NCBI RefSeq assembly: GCF_002895005.1
Contig: NZ_POWF01000009.1
Coordinates: 60,963-124,962 of the forward strand
Direction of reading: 5' to 3'
DNA from: Hanstruepera neustonica
GTDB lineage: Bacteria; Bacteroidota; Bacteroidia; Flavobacteriales; Flavobacteriaceae
DNA: 64,000 nucleotides
Part shown: positions 19,132-28,018 of the stretch, in pieces
How the letters are laid out: every line of letters begins with the position of its first letter
Position numbering within the stretch: position 1 is the stretch's first letter
Program-made: the position numbers and the translations under genes
Notes under the pieces: generated by a model
What the model was told of the DNA's origin: nothing
The model's input: the letters and a program-made list of their open reading frames with translations, nothing else
Database searches by the model: none

Positions 19132-19584
19132 TTAATATTGGTTGAACTCATTGTAAGTATGCAACGATTTTAAAGTTTGCTCGTAGTACAATATGGCAGC
19201 AATTAAATTTGATTTATCAGAGTAAGGTAAAATTTTTGTTTGAAATTCGATTGTATTCTCGAAGTAGTCACTGGCTGCTTTTTTGTTCTCTTCAAGTGCC
19301 TTTCTGTGATCCTTTGTATCTGGGATTCCAAGATCTGTAATGGTAACTCCAGGTTTATTTGTAAATGCTATATTGGGTAGAATTTTAACGATAACTTCAA
19401 TTCTCTCAATATATAGGTCTAACAGTTGACCTTTGTTCATTTGGTCCAGCTCATCGCGATCATGATATTTTTTAATTGACACACCTTGGCTAATGATACC
19501 TTGGGAAGCATCTTTGTTTTGGGAAAAAATAGTGCTAGTAGTCAGAAAAAAAATAGCACAAAAAACCAGTAGTTTAGTTTTCAT
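19132..19584 (-). CDS. Small secreted protein of unknown function
   Basis: 150 residues with a clear signal peptide (MKTKLLVFCAIFFLTTSTIFSQ). The mature part is short and mostly helical in character (QMNKGQLLDLYIERIEVIVKILP, KALEENKKAASDYFENTIEF). I recognise no domain. It has its own promoter and terminator and lies divergent from the polyphosphate kinase gene, so it is probably a monocistronic unit. Closeness to the spr operon does not by itself show a motility role. Confidence 0.7.
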   Translation of the reverse strand: MKTKLLVFCAIFFLTTSTIFSQNKDASQGIISQGVSIKKYHDRDELDQMNKGQLLDLYIERIEVIVKILPNIAFTNKPGVTITDLGIPDTKDHRKALEENKKAASDYFENTIEFQTKILPYSDKSNLIAAILYYEQTLKSLHTYNEFNQY

Positions 19585-19614
19585 ATTAACATTATTTTAG
19601 TTGTTCCTATGTGG

Positions 19615-19644
19615 CAAATCTATACAAATTATTAAAAAAAACAA
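19615..19644 (-). promoter_or_regulatory. Promoter of the small secreted protein gene
   Basis: On the minus strand TTG (19644-19642) is followed after 19 nt by TAGATTTG (19622-19615), a good match to the flavobacterial consensus; transcription would start about 25 nt before the ATG at 19584. Confidence 0.6.
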
Positions 19645-19777
19645 CTGATTTTTCAATTTTTTACACAATAAAGTGTACAATTTTTACGACAAAATACACT
19701 TTTTATAGTAAAATTCTTACTTTTTTGTTCTTTTTTAGAAATATTGCCAAACGCCTGAATTACTGTTAAAAATGAAA

Positions 19778-19785
19778 TATATTTG
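19778..19785 (+). promoter_or_regulatory. Possible -7 box of the ppk1-ppx unit
   Basis: TATATTTG fits TAnnTTTG and sits 20 nt before the ppk1 ATG, but no TTTG is found at the usual upstream distance, so this is a half-site only. Confidence 0.35.
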
Positions 19786-19805
19786 TATGGCAAACAAATC
19801 ATTTC

Positions 19806-21866
19806 ATGACTAAAGACCATTATCAAAACACATATATAAATAGAGAGGTCAGTTGGCTACAGTTTAATGCCAGAGTTTTGCAAGAGGCAGATGATGAAAC
19901 AGTACCACTTATTGAAAGATTACGGTTTCTTGGTATTTTTTCTAACAATTTAGATGAATTTTTTAAGGTGCGCTATGCCACTGTAAAGCGTATTGTTGAA
20001 GCTGGCAAAGGTGGTAAAAGTGAGCTAGGTGGTATAAAATCTGATGAATTATTGGATATCATTACACAAATTGTTATCAAACAACAAAGTGATAGCTTGG
20101 AGATATTGAGTAAAATCCACAAAAAGCTCGAACGCGAACAAATCTATATTATTGATGAAAATCAAGTTCAGCCCGAACAGCACGATTTTATAAAAAACTA
20201 CTTTATCCAAAAAGTAAGTCCTGCTTTAGTAACAATTGTATTAAGTGAAACGGTCGATTTGCCTAACCTTAAGGATAGCGCGGCTTATTTAGCGGTTAAA
20301 TTGGAGCTAAAGAATAATGAAAAGCAATATGCCTTAATTGAGATTTCCAAAACCATGGATCGATTTGTGGTTTTGCCTGAATCTGATGGCAAGAGTTATA
20401 TCATGATGCTTGATGATTTATTGCGTTACTGTCTTCACGATATCTTTAACATTTTTGATTTTACCAGCATCACTGCTCATATGATCAAGATTACTCGAGA
20501 TGGAGAATTGGATTTGGAAAGTGACTTGAGTAAAAGTTTTATTGAAAAAATATCGGATAGTGTCAAGCATAGACAAATTGGTGAACCTGTGCGTTTTGTT
20601 TATGATAAAACCATAGATAAAGAAACCCTTTCATTTTTGATGGGTAAAATGGGTATCGAGTCTACAGATAGCATTATTCCAGGCGGTCGTTATCATAATC
20701 GTAGAGATTATATGGATTTTCCGAGTTTGGGAAGGACGGATTTGTTGTATGATAAAATTGATCCGTTGCCTGTAAAGGGATTAAGTCTTGAAAAGAGCAT
20801 CTTTTCTACCATAGGTAAAAAAGATTATATGATTCACACACCCTATCACACGTTTTCTTATGTTGTTAAGTTTTTACGGGAAGCCGCTTTAGATCCTAAA
20901 GTTATATCAATTAAAATAACCATTTATCGTTTGGCTCAAATATCACATGTGGCTAGTTCCCTTATTAATGCTGCCAAAAACGGTAAAAAGGTTACGGTTT
21001 CTATTGAAATTCAGGCGCGATTCGATGAACAAGCTAATATTGATTATGCCGAACAAATGCAGCAAGAAGGTGTGAAGTTGTTTTTTGGTGTGCAAGGCCT
21101 AAAAGTTCACAGTAAAATGTGTGTGATCGAAAGAGAGGAAGATGAAAAAATCAGACGCTACGGATTTATAAGCACTGGTAACTTTAATGAATCGACTGCC
21201 AAAGTTTATACAGACTATACGCTATTTACAGCCGATCAAAAAATACTCAAGGATATCAATAAAGTATTCAACTTTTTTGAAACCAATTATCGAATTTTTA
21301 GGTATAAACACATAATTACGTCGCCTCATTATACCGAAAAAGCATTATTTAAATTAATAGATGCTGAAATTATTAAGGTGAAGCTGGGAAAACCAGCAGG
21401 TATTCGACTTAAAATGAATAGCCTTTCAAGTTACAAAATGGTTGATAAGCTATATGAAGCCAGTAGGGCTGGAGTAAAAATTAAAATGGTTGTTCGAGGT
21501 ATATGTTGTTTAATTCCTGGCGTACCAGGAATGAGCGAAAATATTGAAGCTATTAGTATTGTGGACAAGTTTTTAGAACATTCACGCCTGTATATTTTTG
21601 GAGAGGACAGTGACGCCAAAGTTTATATATCATCAGCAGATTGGATGACTCGAAATATCGAAAACAGAGTAGAGGTCAGTTGTCCAATTTATGACGAGGA
21701 AATTAAACAAGAATTAATAGATAATTTTAATATTTGTTGGAGTGCTAATGTTAAAGCACGTATATTAAACGATACGCAAAATAATGAGTACAAAAAACGA
21801 AGAAAGCCAATTGTTCGTGCACAGTTTGCCACTTATGAATATTATTTAAAAAAATTAAAGGAATAA
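19806..21866 (+). CDS. ppk1: Polyphosphate kinase 1
   Basis: 686 residues, the normal family length. PPK1 reversibly moves the terminal phosphate of ATP onto long-chain polyphosphate. The N-terminal domain has YINREVSWLQFNARVLQEA and FFKVRYATVKR; the catalytic half has TIYRLAQ, VSIEIQARFDE and KVHSKMCVIER, where His435 aligns with the histidine that E. coli PPK phosphorylates. The C-terminal part has NRVEVSCPIYD. It is cytoplasmic or membrane-associated, with no signal peptide. Its stop (TAA) directly abuts the ATG of the exopolyphosphatase gene, so synthesis and breakdown of polyphosphate are encoded in one unit. Confidence 0.97.
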   Translation: MTKDHYQNTYINREVSWLQFNARVLQEADDETVPLIERLRFLGIFSNNLDEFFKVRYATVKRIVEAGKGGKSELGGIKSDELLDIITQIVIKQQSDSLEILSKIHKKLEREQIYIIDENQVQPEQHDFIKNYFIQKVSPALVTIVLSETVDLPNLKDSAAYLAVKLELKNNEKQYALIEISKTMDRFVVLPESDGKSYIMMLDDLLRYCLHDIFNIFDFTSITAHMIKITRDGELDLESDLSKSFIEKISDSVKHRQIGEPVRFVYDKTIDKETLSFLMGKMGIESTDSIIPGGRYHNRRDYMDFPSLGRTDLLYDKIDPLPVKGLSLEKSIFSTIGKKDYMIHTPYHTFSYVVKFLREAALDPKVISIKITIYRLAQISHVASSLINAAKNGKKVTVSIEIQARFDEQANIDYAEQMQQEGVKLFFGVQGLKVHSKMCVIEREEDEKIRRYGFISTGNFNESTAKVYTDYTLFTADQKILKDINKVFNFFETNYRIFRYKHIITSPHYTEKALFKLIDAEIIKVKLGKPAGIRLKMNSLSSYKMVDKLYEASRAGVKIKMVVRGICCLIPGVPGMSENIEAISIVDKFLEHSRLYIFGEDSDAKVYISSADWMTRNIENRVEVSCPIYDEEIKQELIDNFNICWSANVKARILNDTQNNEYKKRRKPIVRAQFATYEYYLKKLKE

Positions 21867-22772
21867 ATGCTCGTAATCAAGAAATATGCAGCAATAGATA
21901 TTGGTTCCAATGCCATTAGATTATTGATTGCTAATATTATTGAAGAAAAAGGAAAACCGGTAAAATTTAAGAAAAGTTCTTTGGTTCGAGTTCCTATTCG
22001 TTTGGGAGCTGATGTCTTTTTGAAGGGGAAAATATCGTCTGCTAACAAAGAACGCATGTTAGATTCTATGGAAGCATTTAAACTATTGATGAAATCCCAT
22101 AAAGTTGAAAAATATAAAGCTTGTGCTACTTCTGCTATGCGTGAAGCGTCCAATGGAGAAAAATTTGCGGAAGAAGTTCTCATTAAGACCAACATCAGGA
22201 TAGACATTATTGGTGGAGAAGAGGAAGCCGCAATCATTGCAGCAACTGACCTTCATTCATATATAGATGAAAACAAAACCTATCTTTATGTAGATGTTGG
22301 TGGTGGTAGCACCGAGTTTACGGTTATTCACAATGCCAAATCAGTTGTATCTCGATCGTTTAAAATAGGTACTGTTCGTTTGCTGAATGATATTGTTAAA
22401 AAGGAAACTTGGAACGAATTGGAAGAATGGATAAAGGAAAACACCTCTCAATATGATAAAATAGATGTCATTGGGTCTGGTGGTAACATCAATAAAATAT
22501 TTAAAATTTCTGGTAAAGCATTAGGCAAACCATTGACGTATTTCTATTTGACATCCTATTACAATATGCTGCAATCCTATTCTTATGAAGAACGTATCAC
22601 GGAATTGGATTTAAATCAAGATAGAGCTGATGTTATTATTCCAGCAACAAGAATTTACCTATCTGCGATGAAATGGAGTGGTGCCAAAGATATTTATGTT
22701 CCCAAAATTGGACTTGCCGATGGTATTATTAAAAGTATCTATTATGATACGGTTTCTAGTAATACACAGTGA
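21867..22772 (+). CDS. ppx: Exopolyphosphatase, Ppx/GppA family (short form)
   Basis: 301 residues covering only the two actin-like ATPase domains; the C-terminal HD-like half of E. coli Ppx is absent, as in many short Ppx/GppA proteins. AAIDIGSNAIRLLIA is the phosphate-1 motif, VDVGGGSTEFTVI phosphate-2, and VIGSGGNINK lies in the second domain. The likely reaction is stepwise release of phosphate from polyphosphate; activity on pppGpp is also possible in this family. The ATG follows the ppk1 stop with no gap, which argues for coupled translation. Confidence 0.9.
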   Translation: MLVIKKYAAIDIGSNAIRLLIANIIEEKGKPVKFKKSSLVRVPIRLGADVFLKGKISSANKERMLDSMEAFKLLMKSHKVEKYKACATSAMREASNGEKFAEEVLIKTNIRIDIIGGEEEAAIIAATDLHSYIDENKTYLYVDVGGGSTEFTVIHNAKSVVSRSFKIGTVRLLNDIVKKETWNELEEWIKENTSQYDKIDVIGSGGNINKIFKISGKALGKPLTYFYLTSYYNMLQSYSYEERITELDLNQDRADVIIPATRIYLSAMKWSGAKDIYVPKIGLADGIIKSIYYDTVSSNTQ

Positions 22773-22872
22773 AAATTTAACAGTTTGTCTTTTTAATATA
22801 TAATATTTCACAAATTCATTTATATTAGCCGTGACTTAAATCGATATAAACGAACCTAATAAATATGTAATT

Positions 22873-23403
22873 ATGAGAAAAACAATACTTTTATTGGCCT
22901 TAACAATGATAGCTACTATCTCTTTTGCTCAAAATGCAAAGTATGGTATTCGTGCAGGCTATAATATTTCAAATTTAGATTTTGAACCAGCTCCACTTAT
23001 GGACAACCAACATCGTAATGGTTTTGCAATTGGTGTATTTGGTGAGTACGACTTATCTGCTTCTATTGCATTAGCACCTGAATTACAATTCTCTGCTGAA
23101 GGGGCTAAAGATAGAGCACTACGAGTAGATTATATTCAAGCACCAATCTTATTGAAGTTTAGAATTGGAAGCAAAATAGCTATTGGCGCAGGACCTTTGG
23201 TTGGTGTTAAGGTTCATGAATTTGAAGATGGCTATAGAAACTTTGGTTTTTCAGGAGTTGGCGCTCTAGAATTTATGATTACCGATGAAATCTTTATTGA
23301 TGCTAGATACCACTATGGTGTGACAAATATATTAGACGATAATCCAGTAGGATTGGAAGCTAAAAACACTAACCTGCAGATAGGAATTGGTGTAAAAATC
23401 TAA
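22873..23403 (+). CDS. Small outer-membrane beta-barrel protein (PorT/OmpW-like fold)
   Basis: 176 residues with a signal peptide (MRKTILLLALTMIATISFAQ) and alternating strands: KYGIRAGYNISNL, NGFAIGVFGEYDL, ALAPELQFSAEG, YIQAPILLKFRIG, IGIGVKI at the C-terminus. This is the common Bacteroidota outer-membrane beta-barrel family; LAPELQFS and YIQAPILLKF are typical of it. Function is unknown. It lies 100 bp after ppx and is followed by a strong terminator. Confidence 0.8.
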   Translation: MRKTILLLALTMIATISFAQNAKYGIRAGYNISNLDFEPAPLMDNQHRNGFAIGVFGEYDLSASIALAPELQFSAEGAKDRALRVDYIQAPILLKFRIGSKIAIGAGPLVGVKVHEFEDGYRNFGFSGVGALEFMITDEIFIDARYHYGVTNILDDNPVGLEAKNTNLQIGIGVKI

Positions 23404-23420
23404 CTAATTAACTATTGTAT

Positions 23421-23460
23421 AAAAGCTCCCATAGTCTTTATTGATTTTGGGAGTTTTTTT
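23421..23460. terminator. Bidirectional terminator between convergent genes
   Basis: CTCCCA (23426-23431) pairs with TGGGAG (23448-23453), flanked by AAAAG upstream and TTTTTTT downstream. It lies between the barrel gene (plus) and the T9SS cargo gene (minus) and can serve both. Confidence 0.75.
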
Positions 23461-23467
23461 ATTAGTC

Positions 23468-24553
23468 TTAACTCTTAATAAATTTGATGGTTTTGTTATT
23501 TGACTTAGAAGAAATTCTTAAAAAGTATAATCCTACATCTAAACTACTAACATCTATATACTTGCTATCCAATAATTTAGTTTTAGTAAGTTGTTTACCA
23601 TTTATGGAGTAAATAGCATAATTTGCTTCAATATTACCTATGTTATTGAATGTTAGTGTTTCTTGAACGGGATTATTGGTTAAACTTAAGTTATTTAACT
23701 CCATTTCAAATTCACTTGTGGACAGACGTTCTTGTCTACCATATAAAGCATAATCACCATCTGGATTTGTCAACACTAAAACTTCATCATTCCCTGTCCC
23801 AGTTATGTCATATGTAATAGTTAAAGGGTCTGTGTTTCTAAAAATATCAAAATAGTCGCTCTCAAAATCACGCGCTTCACTATCATTGCATATTGCCAAT
23901 GTAGTAGTAAAATCTTCTATTATTAGTGTGGTTGGTTGACTTAAATTATAGTGTCCAAAAAAATCATTACAGATTGCGTTACCTTGATATTCAATTCCAA
24001 ATAAAAAACCATTATTTGTGGTAAATTCAATATATGATTGTGAATTAAACGTATTTTCAGTTATAACATTATCTACACTTATTTCATGAAGATACCATAT
24101 ATCAGGTAAACGGTTTTCAGGCAGCCCTTCTCTATTGTAAAAAGCTAAATTTCCTAAAGAATTTGTAATCTGCAATGTTTGGTTATCTCCTGTTCCAGTA
24201 ATTTCATAATTTAAAAAGTCGCTAGCATCCACATTGCCTAAAACATCCCAAAGATAGGGATGTAAAAATACATCAGTTTCAACTTCGTAATTACAATATC
24301 CTGCTAGCGCATTAAACTCTATGGTAAAAGTATCTTCAGAGATTATTGAGTACTGACCACCATATCCATTATTACAAACACCTCCTTCTACATTTGTTTC
24401 ATCTTCAAAATTGATATAATTAATAGAATTCGGAATCGTACTATATTGTCTTACCCCGTCTACTTCAATATAAATCAATTGCCATTCACCAAGAATATCT
24501 TGGGCTGATACCTGAAGACTTAAAAAAATAAAAAAAAATAATGAGGTTTTCAT
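23468..24553 (-). CDS. Secreted protein with two META-like domains and a T9SS type A sorting domain
   Basis: The ATG at 24553 (361 aa) starts a normal signal peptide (MKTSLFFFIFLSLQVSAQ), so I prefer it to the in-frame ATG seven codons upstream. Two similar halves (about residues 20-140 and 150-270) each show WQL / WYL..I.VDN near the start, a Cys-containing C-N-GY/GHY strand and YEITGTG / YDITGTG ending in LAFYNRE / YALYGRQ. This pattern resembles META/lipocalin-like domains. The last about 75 residues (LTNNPVQETLTF, YAIYSINGKQL, LDVGLYFLRI) are a type A sorting domain, so the protein is likely exported by the T9SS and anchored or released. Function unknown. It is the last gene after miaE, 36 bp away. 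Confidence 0.75.
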   Translation of the reverse strand: MKTSLFFFIFLSLQVSAQDILGEWQLIYIEVDGVRQYSTIPNSINYINFEDETNVEGGVCNNGYGGQYSIISEDTFTIEFNALAGYCNYEVETDVFLHPYLWDVLGNVDASDFLNYEITGTGDNQTLQITNSLGNLAFYNREGLPENRLPDIWYLHEISVDNVITENTFNSQSYIEFTTNNGFLFGIEYQGNAICNDFFGHYNLSQPTTLIIEDFTTTLAICNDSEARDFESDYFDIFRNTDPLTITYDITGTGNDEVLVLTNPDGDYALYGRQERLSTSEFEMELNNLSLTNNPVQETLTFNNIGNIEANYAIYSINGKQLTKTKLLDSKYIDVSSLDVGLYFLRISSKSNNKTIKFIKS

Positions 24554-24589
24554 GAATATTAAATTGGAAATCAATTGTTAATATACAAA

Positions 24590-25171
24590 TTAACCATGAA
24601 TGGTCTCTTTTTTACTCAAATCTTTCATGATTTCGGCTTCGTATTCTAGAAGTTCCTGCCATTTTTGATCAACTTCCTTTCGATTGCCATATTGTCTAGC
24701 AAAGCCTAAAAACATGGTATAGTGATTAGCTTCACTAACCATTAATTTGCGATAAAATTCAGCCAATTCCTGATCTTCCAATTCTTCTGAAAGTAATCTA
24801 AAACGTTCACAGCTTCTGGCTTCAATTAATGCAGCATACAAAAGCCTATGAACCAATTGGGTCGTTCTGCTACCACCTTTTGGGAAAAATTTGAGGAGTG
24901 CAATAACATAATCATCTTTTCTATCGCGACCCAGTACCCAACCACGTTCAAGGATTTTGTCGTGTACCATTTTAAAATGACTGATTTCCTCTTTTACCAA
25001 AGCAGTCATTTCTTTCACCAAATCGGTGTATTCTGGAAACGAAACAATTAATGAAATAGCTGTACTGGTTGCTTTTTGCTCACAATAAGCATGATCGGTA
25101 AGGATCTCTTCAATATTTTTTTCTACAATATTGACCCAACGTGGGTCAGTGGGAAGTTTTAAACCTAACAT
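24590..25171 (-). CDS. miaE: tRNA 2-methylthio-N6-isopentenyladenosine hydroxylase (MiaE)
   Basis: 193 residues, typical for MiaE. This non-haem di-iron enzyme hydroxylates the isopentenyl group of ms2i6A37 in tRNAs reading U-starting codons, using O2. The metal-ligand pairs of the ferritin-like four-helix bundle are visible: EQKATSTA, EEISHFKMVH (ExxH), EARSCERF and EANHYTMF (ExxH). It is cytoplasmic. It lies 4 bp downstream of the lipoprotein gene, which itself lies 4 bp after dnaX, suggesting one transcript. Confidence 0.92.
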   Translation of the reverse strand: MLGLKLPTDPRWVNIVEKNIEEILTDHAYCEQKATSTAISLIVSFPEYTDLVKEMTALVKEEISHFKMVHDKILERGWVLGRDRKDDYVIALLKFFPKGGSRTTQLVHRLLYAALIEARSCERFRLLSEELEDQELAEFYRKLMVSEANHYTMFLGFARQYGNRKEVDQKWQELLEYEAEIMKDLSKKETIHG

Positions 25172-25175
25172 AAAT

Positions 25176-25739
25176 TTAATTGGTTATCACTGAAGTCATA
25201 TATTTAACATCATATTCCTGATATGGTAATATTTCTTGTATAATAGAATCTTTTGATGTTGGTGAATAGTATTCAAAATAAATTCCAGGAATATTTTTAT
25301 GGTATTTATTATCCTTTGCTATCCAAAAGTCCCTTAAATAATATTCATCTAAATCTACTCCAGCACGCAGTTGTTCATGGATTTGATGGCTTTTATTTAT
25401 AGTTAAGTATAGAATAGATTCATCATCTTTTATAACTTCAATATCAAGATTATAATCTCTGTAATTCACAGTTTCATCATCTAATTTAACCGTAATGTGG
25501 TTATCCATATCCGTGTACATTTTAACTTTCACTATATAACCATTATCAAAAATGGTATCTGTGGTTTTTTCTGCATAAGTTTCAGGAATAAACCGTATTA
25601 CTTTTTCGGAAAAGGAATCCAATAATTTGTTTTCCTGTAAAATTTCCTGCGGTGATTGATGCATACGTTCTTGGCCGTCGGTACAAGCCCAAAATACCAT
25701 TGAGAACACAAAAGCAATAATGTAAAACAGGTTTTTCAT
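25176..25739 (-). CDS. DUF4738-like lipoprotein
   Basis: 187 residues. MKNLFYIIAFVFSMVFWACTDGQ is a lipoprotein signal peptide with lipobox FWAC, so the protein is probably anchored in a membrane through the lipidated Cys. The mature part (VKVKMYTDMDNHITVKLDD, NYRDYNLDIEVIKDD) matches my impression of DUF4738 proteins found in Bacteroidota; I cannot confirm it. Function unknown. It is packed between dnaX and miaE with 4-bp gaps. Confidence 0.65.
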   Translation of the reverse strand: MKNLFYIIAFVFSMVFWACTDGQERMHQSPQEILQENKLLDSFSEKVIRFIPETYAEKTTDTIFDNGYIVKVKMYTDMDNHITVKLDDETVNYRDYNLDIEVIKDDESILYLTINKSHQIHEQLRAGVDLDEYYLRDFWIAKDNKYHKNIPGIYFEYYSPTSKDSIIQEILPYQEYDVKYMTSVITN

Positions 25740-25743
25740 GAAA

Positions 25744-27498
25744 TTAAATATCTAGTCCAAATGTTTTTTTCAAAACCGCTATGGCAGGATTTTTTTCTTT
25801 TAACTTTTCAAATTTCTCTTTAGCTGTGTATGCATACTGCTTTTCCATAACCTCGTTGACGGTAATGGAAAAACTGATATCAAAGTTATTGAGCTCTTTT
25901 CTGATAAACGCTAAGATATCATATTGTTGTCTTTCAACCTCAACTTTGTTGGTAGCGTTAGGGAATTCTAAATTTATGACGGTGTCAATCACTTTTGGTG
26001 TGTCAATTGATAGTATCGAAGCCAAATTAAACTGACCTTTATTTTCAAGAATAGAAACGTATTGTTTCCAAACTTTGATAAGTTCTTCTTCAGTAAAAGG
26101 ATCTTTTGGAAGTTCTTCTTCATCCAAAACGACCTCCATTTGTTTTATTTGATGCTCTTTTTTTGCTTTGATGCTACTTAAAGATAACCCGGAAGTTGTT
26201 TTCTTTTTAACATCCAAAGAAATTTTTGGGCGTTTCTCTAAAACTGCCGTTTCATTGTTGGAAGCGATTTCCAATTTTTCCTCTTCATTTTCGTAAGTAT
26301 TATCATCAGAAGACGCCTCTTTTTCTGGGGAGTTGTGAAGTTCAATTTTTTCTTCTGGATTAGAAACTGTTATAGGTTTAACACCTATCTTTTTGAAATA
26401 GCTAGCTGGAATTATGAAGTTTTTGCTATTTTTTTTTTCTCCATCAAAATTGATAGAGGCTAACTGCATCAAGCAAAGTTCAACTAGTAATCTTTGATTT
26501 TTACTATTTTTGTATTTTAAATCGCAGTCATTAGCCAGTTCAATGCCTTTTAACAGGAACGCTTGAGATGCCAATTTACTTTGCACCAAATATTTTTCTT
26601 TTGTTTCATCACCAACTTCCAATAATTCAATCGTTTCATTATTTTGGCAGACCAACAAATCTCTAAAATGCGATGCCAAGCCAGCAATGTAATGATGACC
26701 ATCGAAGCCTTTTGCAAGAATGCTGTTAAATTGAATCAATAACTCCGGAATCTTGTTTTCAAGAATTAAATCGGTACTCTTGAAATAGGTTTCATAATCC
26801 AGTACATTCAAATTTTCAGTAACAGCCTGACGCGTTAAGTTTTTACCTGAAAAACTAACAACCCTATCAAAAATGGAAAGTGCGTCACGCATGGCACCAT
26901 CAGCTTTTTGAGCTATAATGTGTAGCGCATCGTCTTCAGCTTGAATACCTTGTTCTTCAGCTATATATTTTAAATATTCTTTGGCATCTTTAACCGTAAT
27001 TCGTTTAAAATCGAATATTTGGCAACGTGATAAAATTGTTGGTATTATTTTATGCTTTTCAGTAGTCGCCAAAATAAAAATACAATGTTTTGGAGGCTCC
27101 TCCAAGGTTTTTAAAAAGGCATTAAATGCAGCTTGAGACAGCATATGGACCTCATCTATAATGTAGACTTTGTATTTTCCTATTTGAGGTGGAATTCTAA
27201 CCTGATCGGTTAAATTCCTGATATCATCAACAGAATTATTGGAGGCTGCATCTAATTCAAAAATATTAAAAGCAAAATCTTCATCACCAGTTTCATTACC
27301 TTCACTATTAATCATTTTTGCCAAAATTCGTGCACAGGTTGTTTTACCCACACCACGTGGTCCTGTAAATAACAATGCTTGGGCTAAATGATTGTTTTCA
27401 ATGGCATTTAATAGGGTATTCGTAATAGCCTGCTGACCAACAACATCCGTGAATGTTTGTGGTCTGTATTTTCTTGCTGATACTACAAAATGCTCCAT
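25744..27498 (-). CDS. dnaX: DNA polymerase III subunit gamma/tau
   Basis: 584 residues. DnaX is the ATPase of the clamp loader that places the sliding clamp on primed DNA. YRPQTFTDVVGQ is followed by Walker A (GPRGVGKT, residues 46-53), Walker B (VYIIDEVHML) and sensor 1 (FILATTEKHKI). After Walker A the chain runs MINSEGNETGDEDFAFN to FELDAASNNSVDD without the four-cysteine zinc module of E. coli DnaX. Residues from about 370 are a charged linker (tau-like region), then a C-terminal domain. First gene of a probable dnaX-lipoprotein-miaE unit. A TATTTTTG box lies upstream on the minus strand. Confidence 0.96.
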   Translation of the reverse strand: MEHFVVSARKYRPQTFTDVVGQQAITNTLLNAIENNHLAQALLFTGPRGVGKTTCARILAKMINSEGNETGDEDFAFNIFELDAASNNSVDDIRNLTDQVRIPPQIGKYKVYIIDEVHMLSQAAFNAFLKTLEEPPKHCIFILATTEKHKIIPTILSRCQIFDFKRITVKDAKEYLKYIAEEQGIQAEDDALHIIAQKADGAMRDALSIFDRVVSFSGKNLTRQAVTENLNVLDYETYFKSTDLILENKIPELLIQFNSILAKGFDGHHYIAGLASHFRDLLVCQNNETIELLEVGDETKEKYLVQSKLASQAFLLKGIELANDCDLKYKNSKNQRLLVELCLMQLASINFDGEKKNSKNFIIPASYFKKIGVKPITVSNPEEKIELHNSPEKEASSDDNTYENEEEKLEIASNNETAVLEKRPKISLDVKKKTTSGLSLSSIKAKKEHQIKQMEVVLDEEELPKDPFTEEELIKVWKQYVSILENKGQFNLASILSIDTPKVIDTVINLEFPNATNKVEVERQQYDILAFIRKELNNFDISFSITVNEVMEKQYAYTAKEKFEKLKEKNPAIAVLKKTFGLDI

Positions 27499-27591
27499 TA
27501 AAATCTGTTAGAATAACAAAAATATAAAATACAATCAGAATTAAGAATTCAGAAGTCTGAATTTGAAAGTAGTTATTAACAATTATTGAAT

Positions 27592-27599
27592 TACTTTTG
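27592..27599 (+). promoter_or_regulatory. -7 promoter element of rnpB
   Basis: TACTTTTG matches TAnnTTTG and ends 4 nt before the first base pair of the RNase P RNA P1 stem at 27604, exactly where initiation is expected. A TTTG lies at 27562-27565, somewhat too far (26 nt) for the usual spacing. Confidence 0.55.
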
Positions 27600-27601
27600 T
27601 T

Positions 27602-27952
27602 GTAAGTAAATCGCCTTATCGCTGTTACGTTTTGGCGTAATGGAGGAAAGTCCGAACACCGTAGTGCAGTCATAGTGGTTAACGACCACCAGCCGTGAGG
27701 TTAGGAAAAGTGCAACAGAAAGCAAGTACAGGTTAAGCTGTAGTGAAATCAGGTAAACTCTATGAGGTGCAATGTCATGTATACCAACGTTTGAGTGCGG
27801 CACGCGCGATTGTTGGAGGGTAGGCAGCTAGAGTGTATTGGTAACAATGCATCCAGATAAATGATAAGGATTTTCTTTTTTTAATTGTTCTAATTTTTTA
27901 GAATTCTTTTCAAAAAAGAAAAGTACAGAATTCGGCTTATAGATTTGCTTAA
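27602..27952 (+). ncRNA. rnpB: RNase P RNA (bacterial type A)
   Basis: This is the catalytic RNA that trims 5' leaders from pre-tRNAs. The conserved core GGAGGAAAGTCCGAACACC is at 27642-27660, followed by AGTGCAACAGAAAGCAAGTAC, the central AGGTAAACTC, the GTTTGAGTGCGG segment and AGATAAATGATAAGG. The 3' conserved ACAGAATTCGGCTTATAG is at about 27925-27942. P1 forms between AAGTAAATC (27604-27612) and GATTTGCTT (27942-27950). Total length of about 350 nt fits Bacteroidota. Small ORFs over this region on the minus strand are chance readings. Confidence 0.95.
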
Positions 27953-27955
27953 GCA

Positions 27956-27986
27956 TAAAAAACCCTCTTATTTCAAGAGGGTTTTT
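27956..27986. terminator. Terminator after rnpB, shared with the convergent lipoprotein gene
   Basis: AAAAACCCTCTT pairs with AAGAGGGTTTTT around a 5-nt loop, with T-runs in both directions. It ends rnpB (plus) and can also end the NTF2-like gene (minus). Confidence 0.85.
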
Positions 27987-28018
27987 AACTAATAATAACT
28001 GGTTGGTTAGTGTTATTA

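Noticed and set aside
27398..27803. Two minus-strand open frames across rnpB
   Set aside because: The region folds and matches conserved blocks of RNase P RNA on the plus strand; the ORFs are chance.
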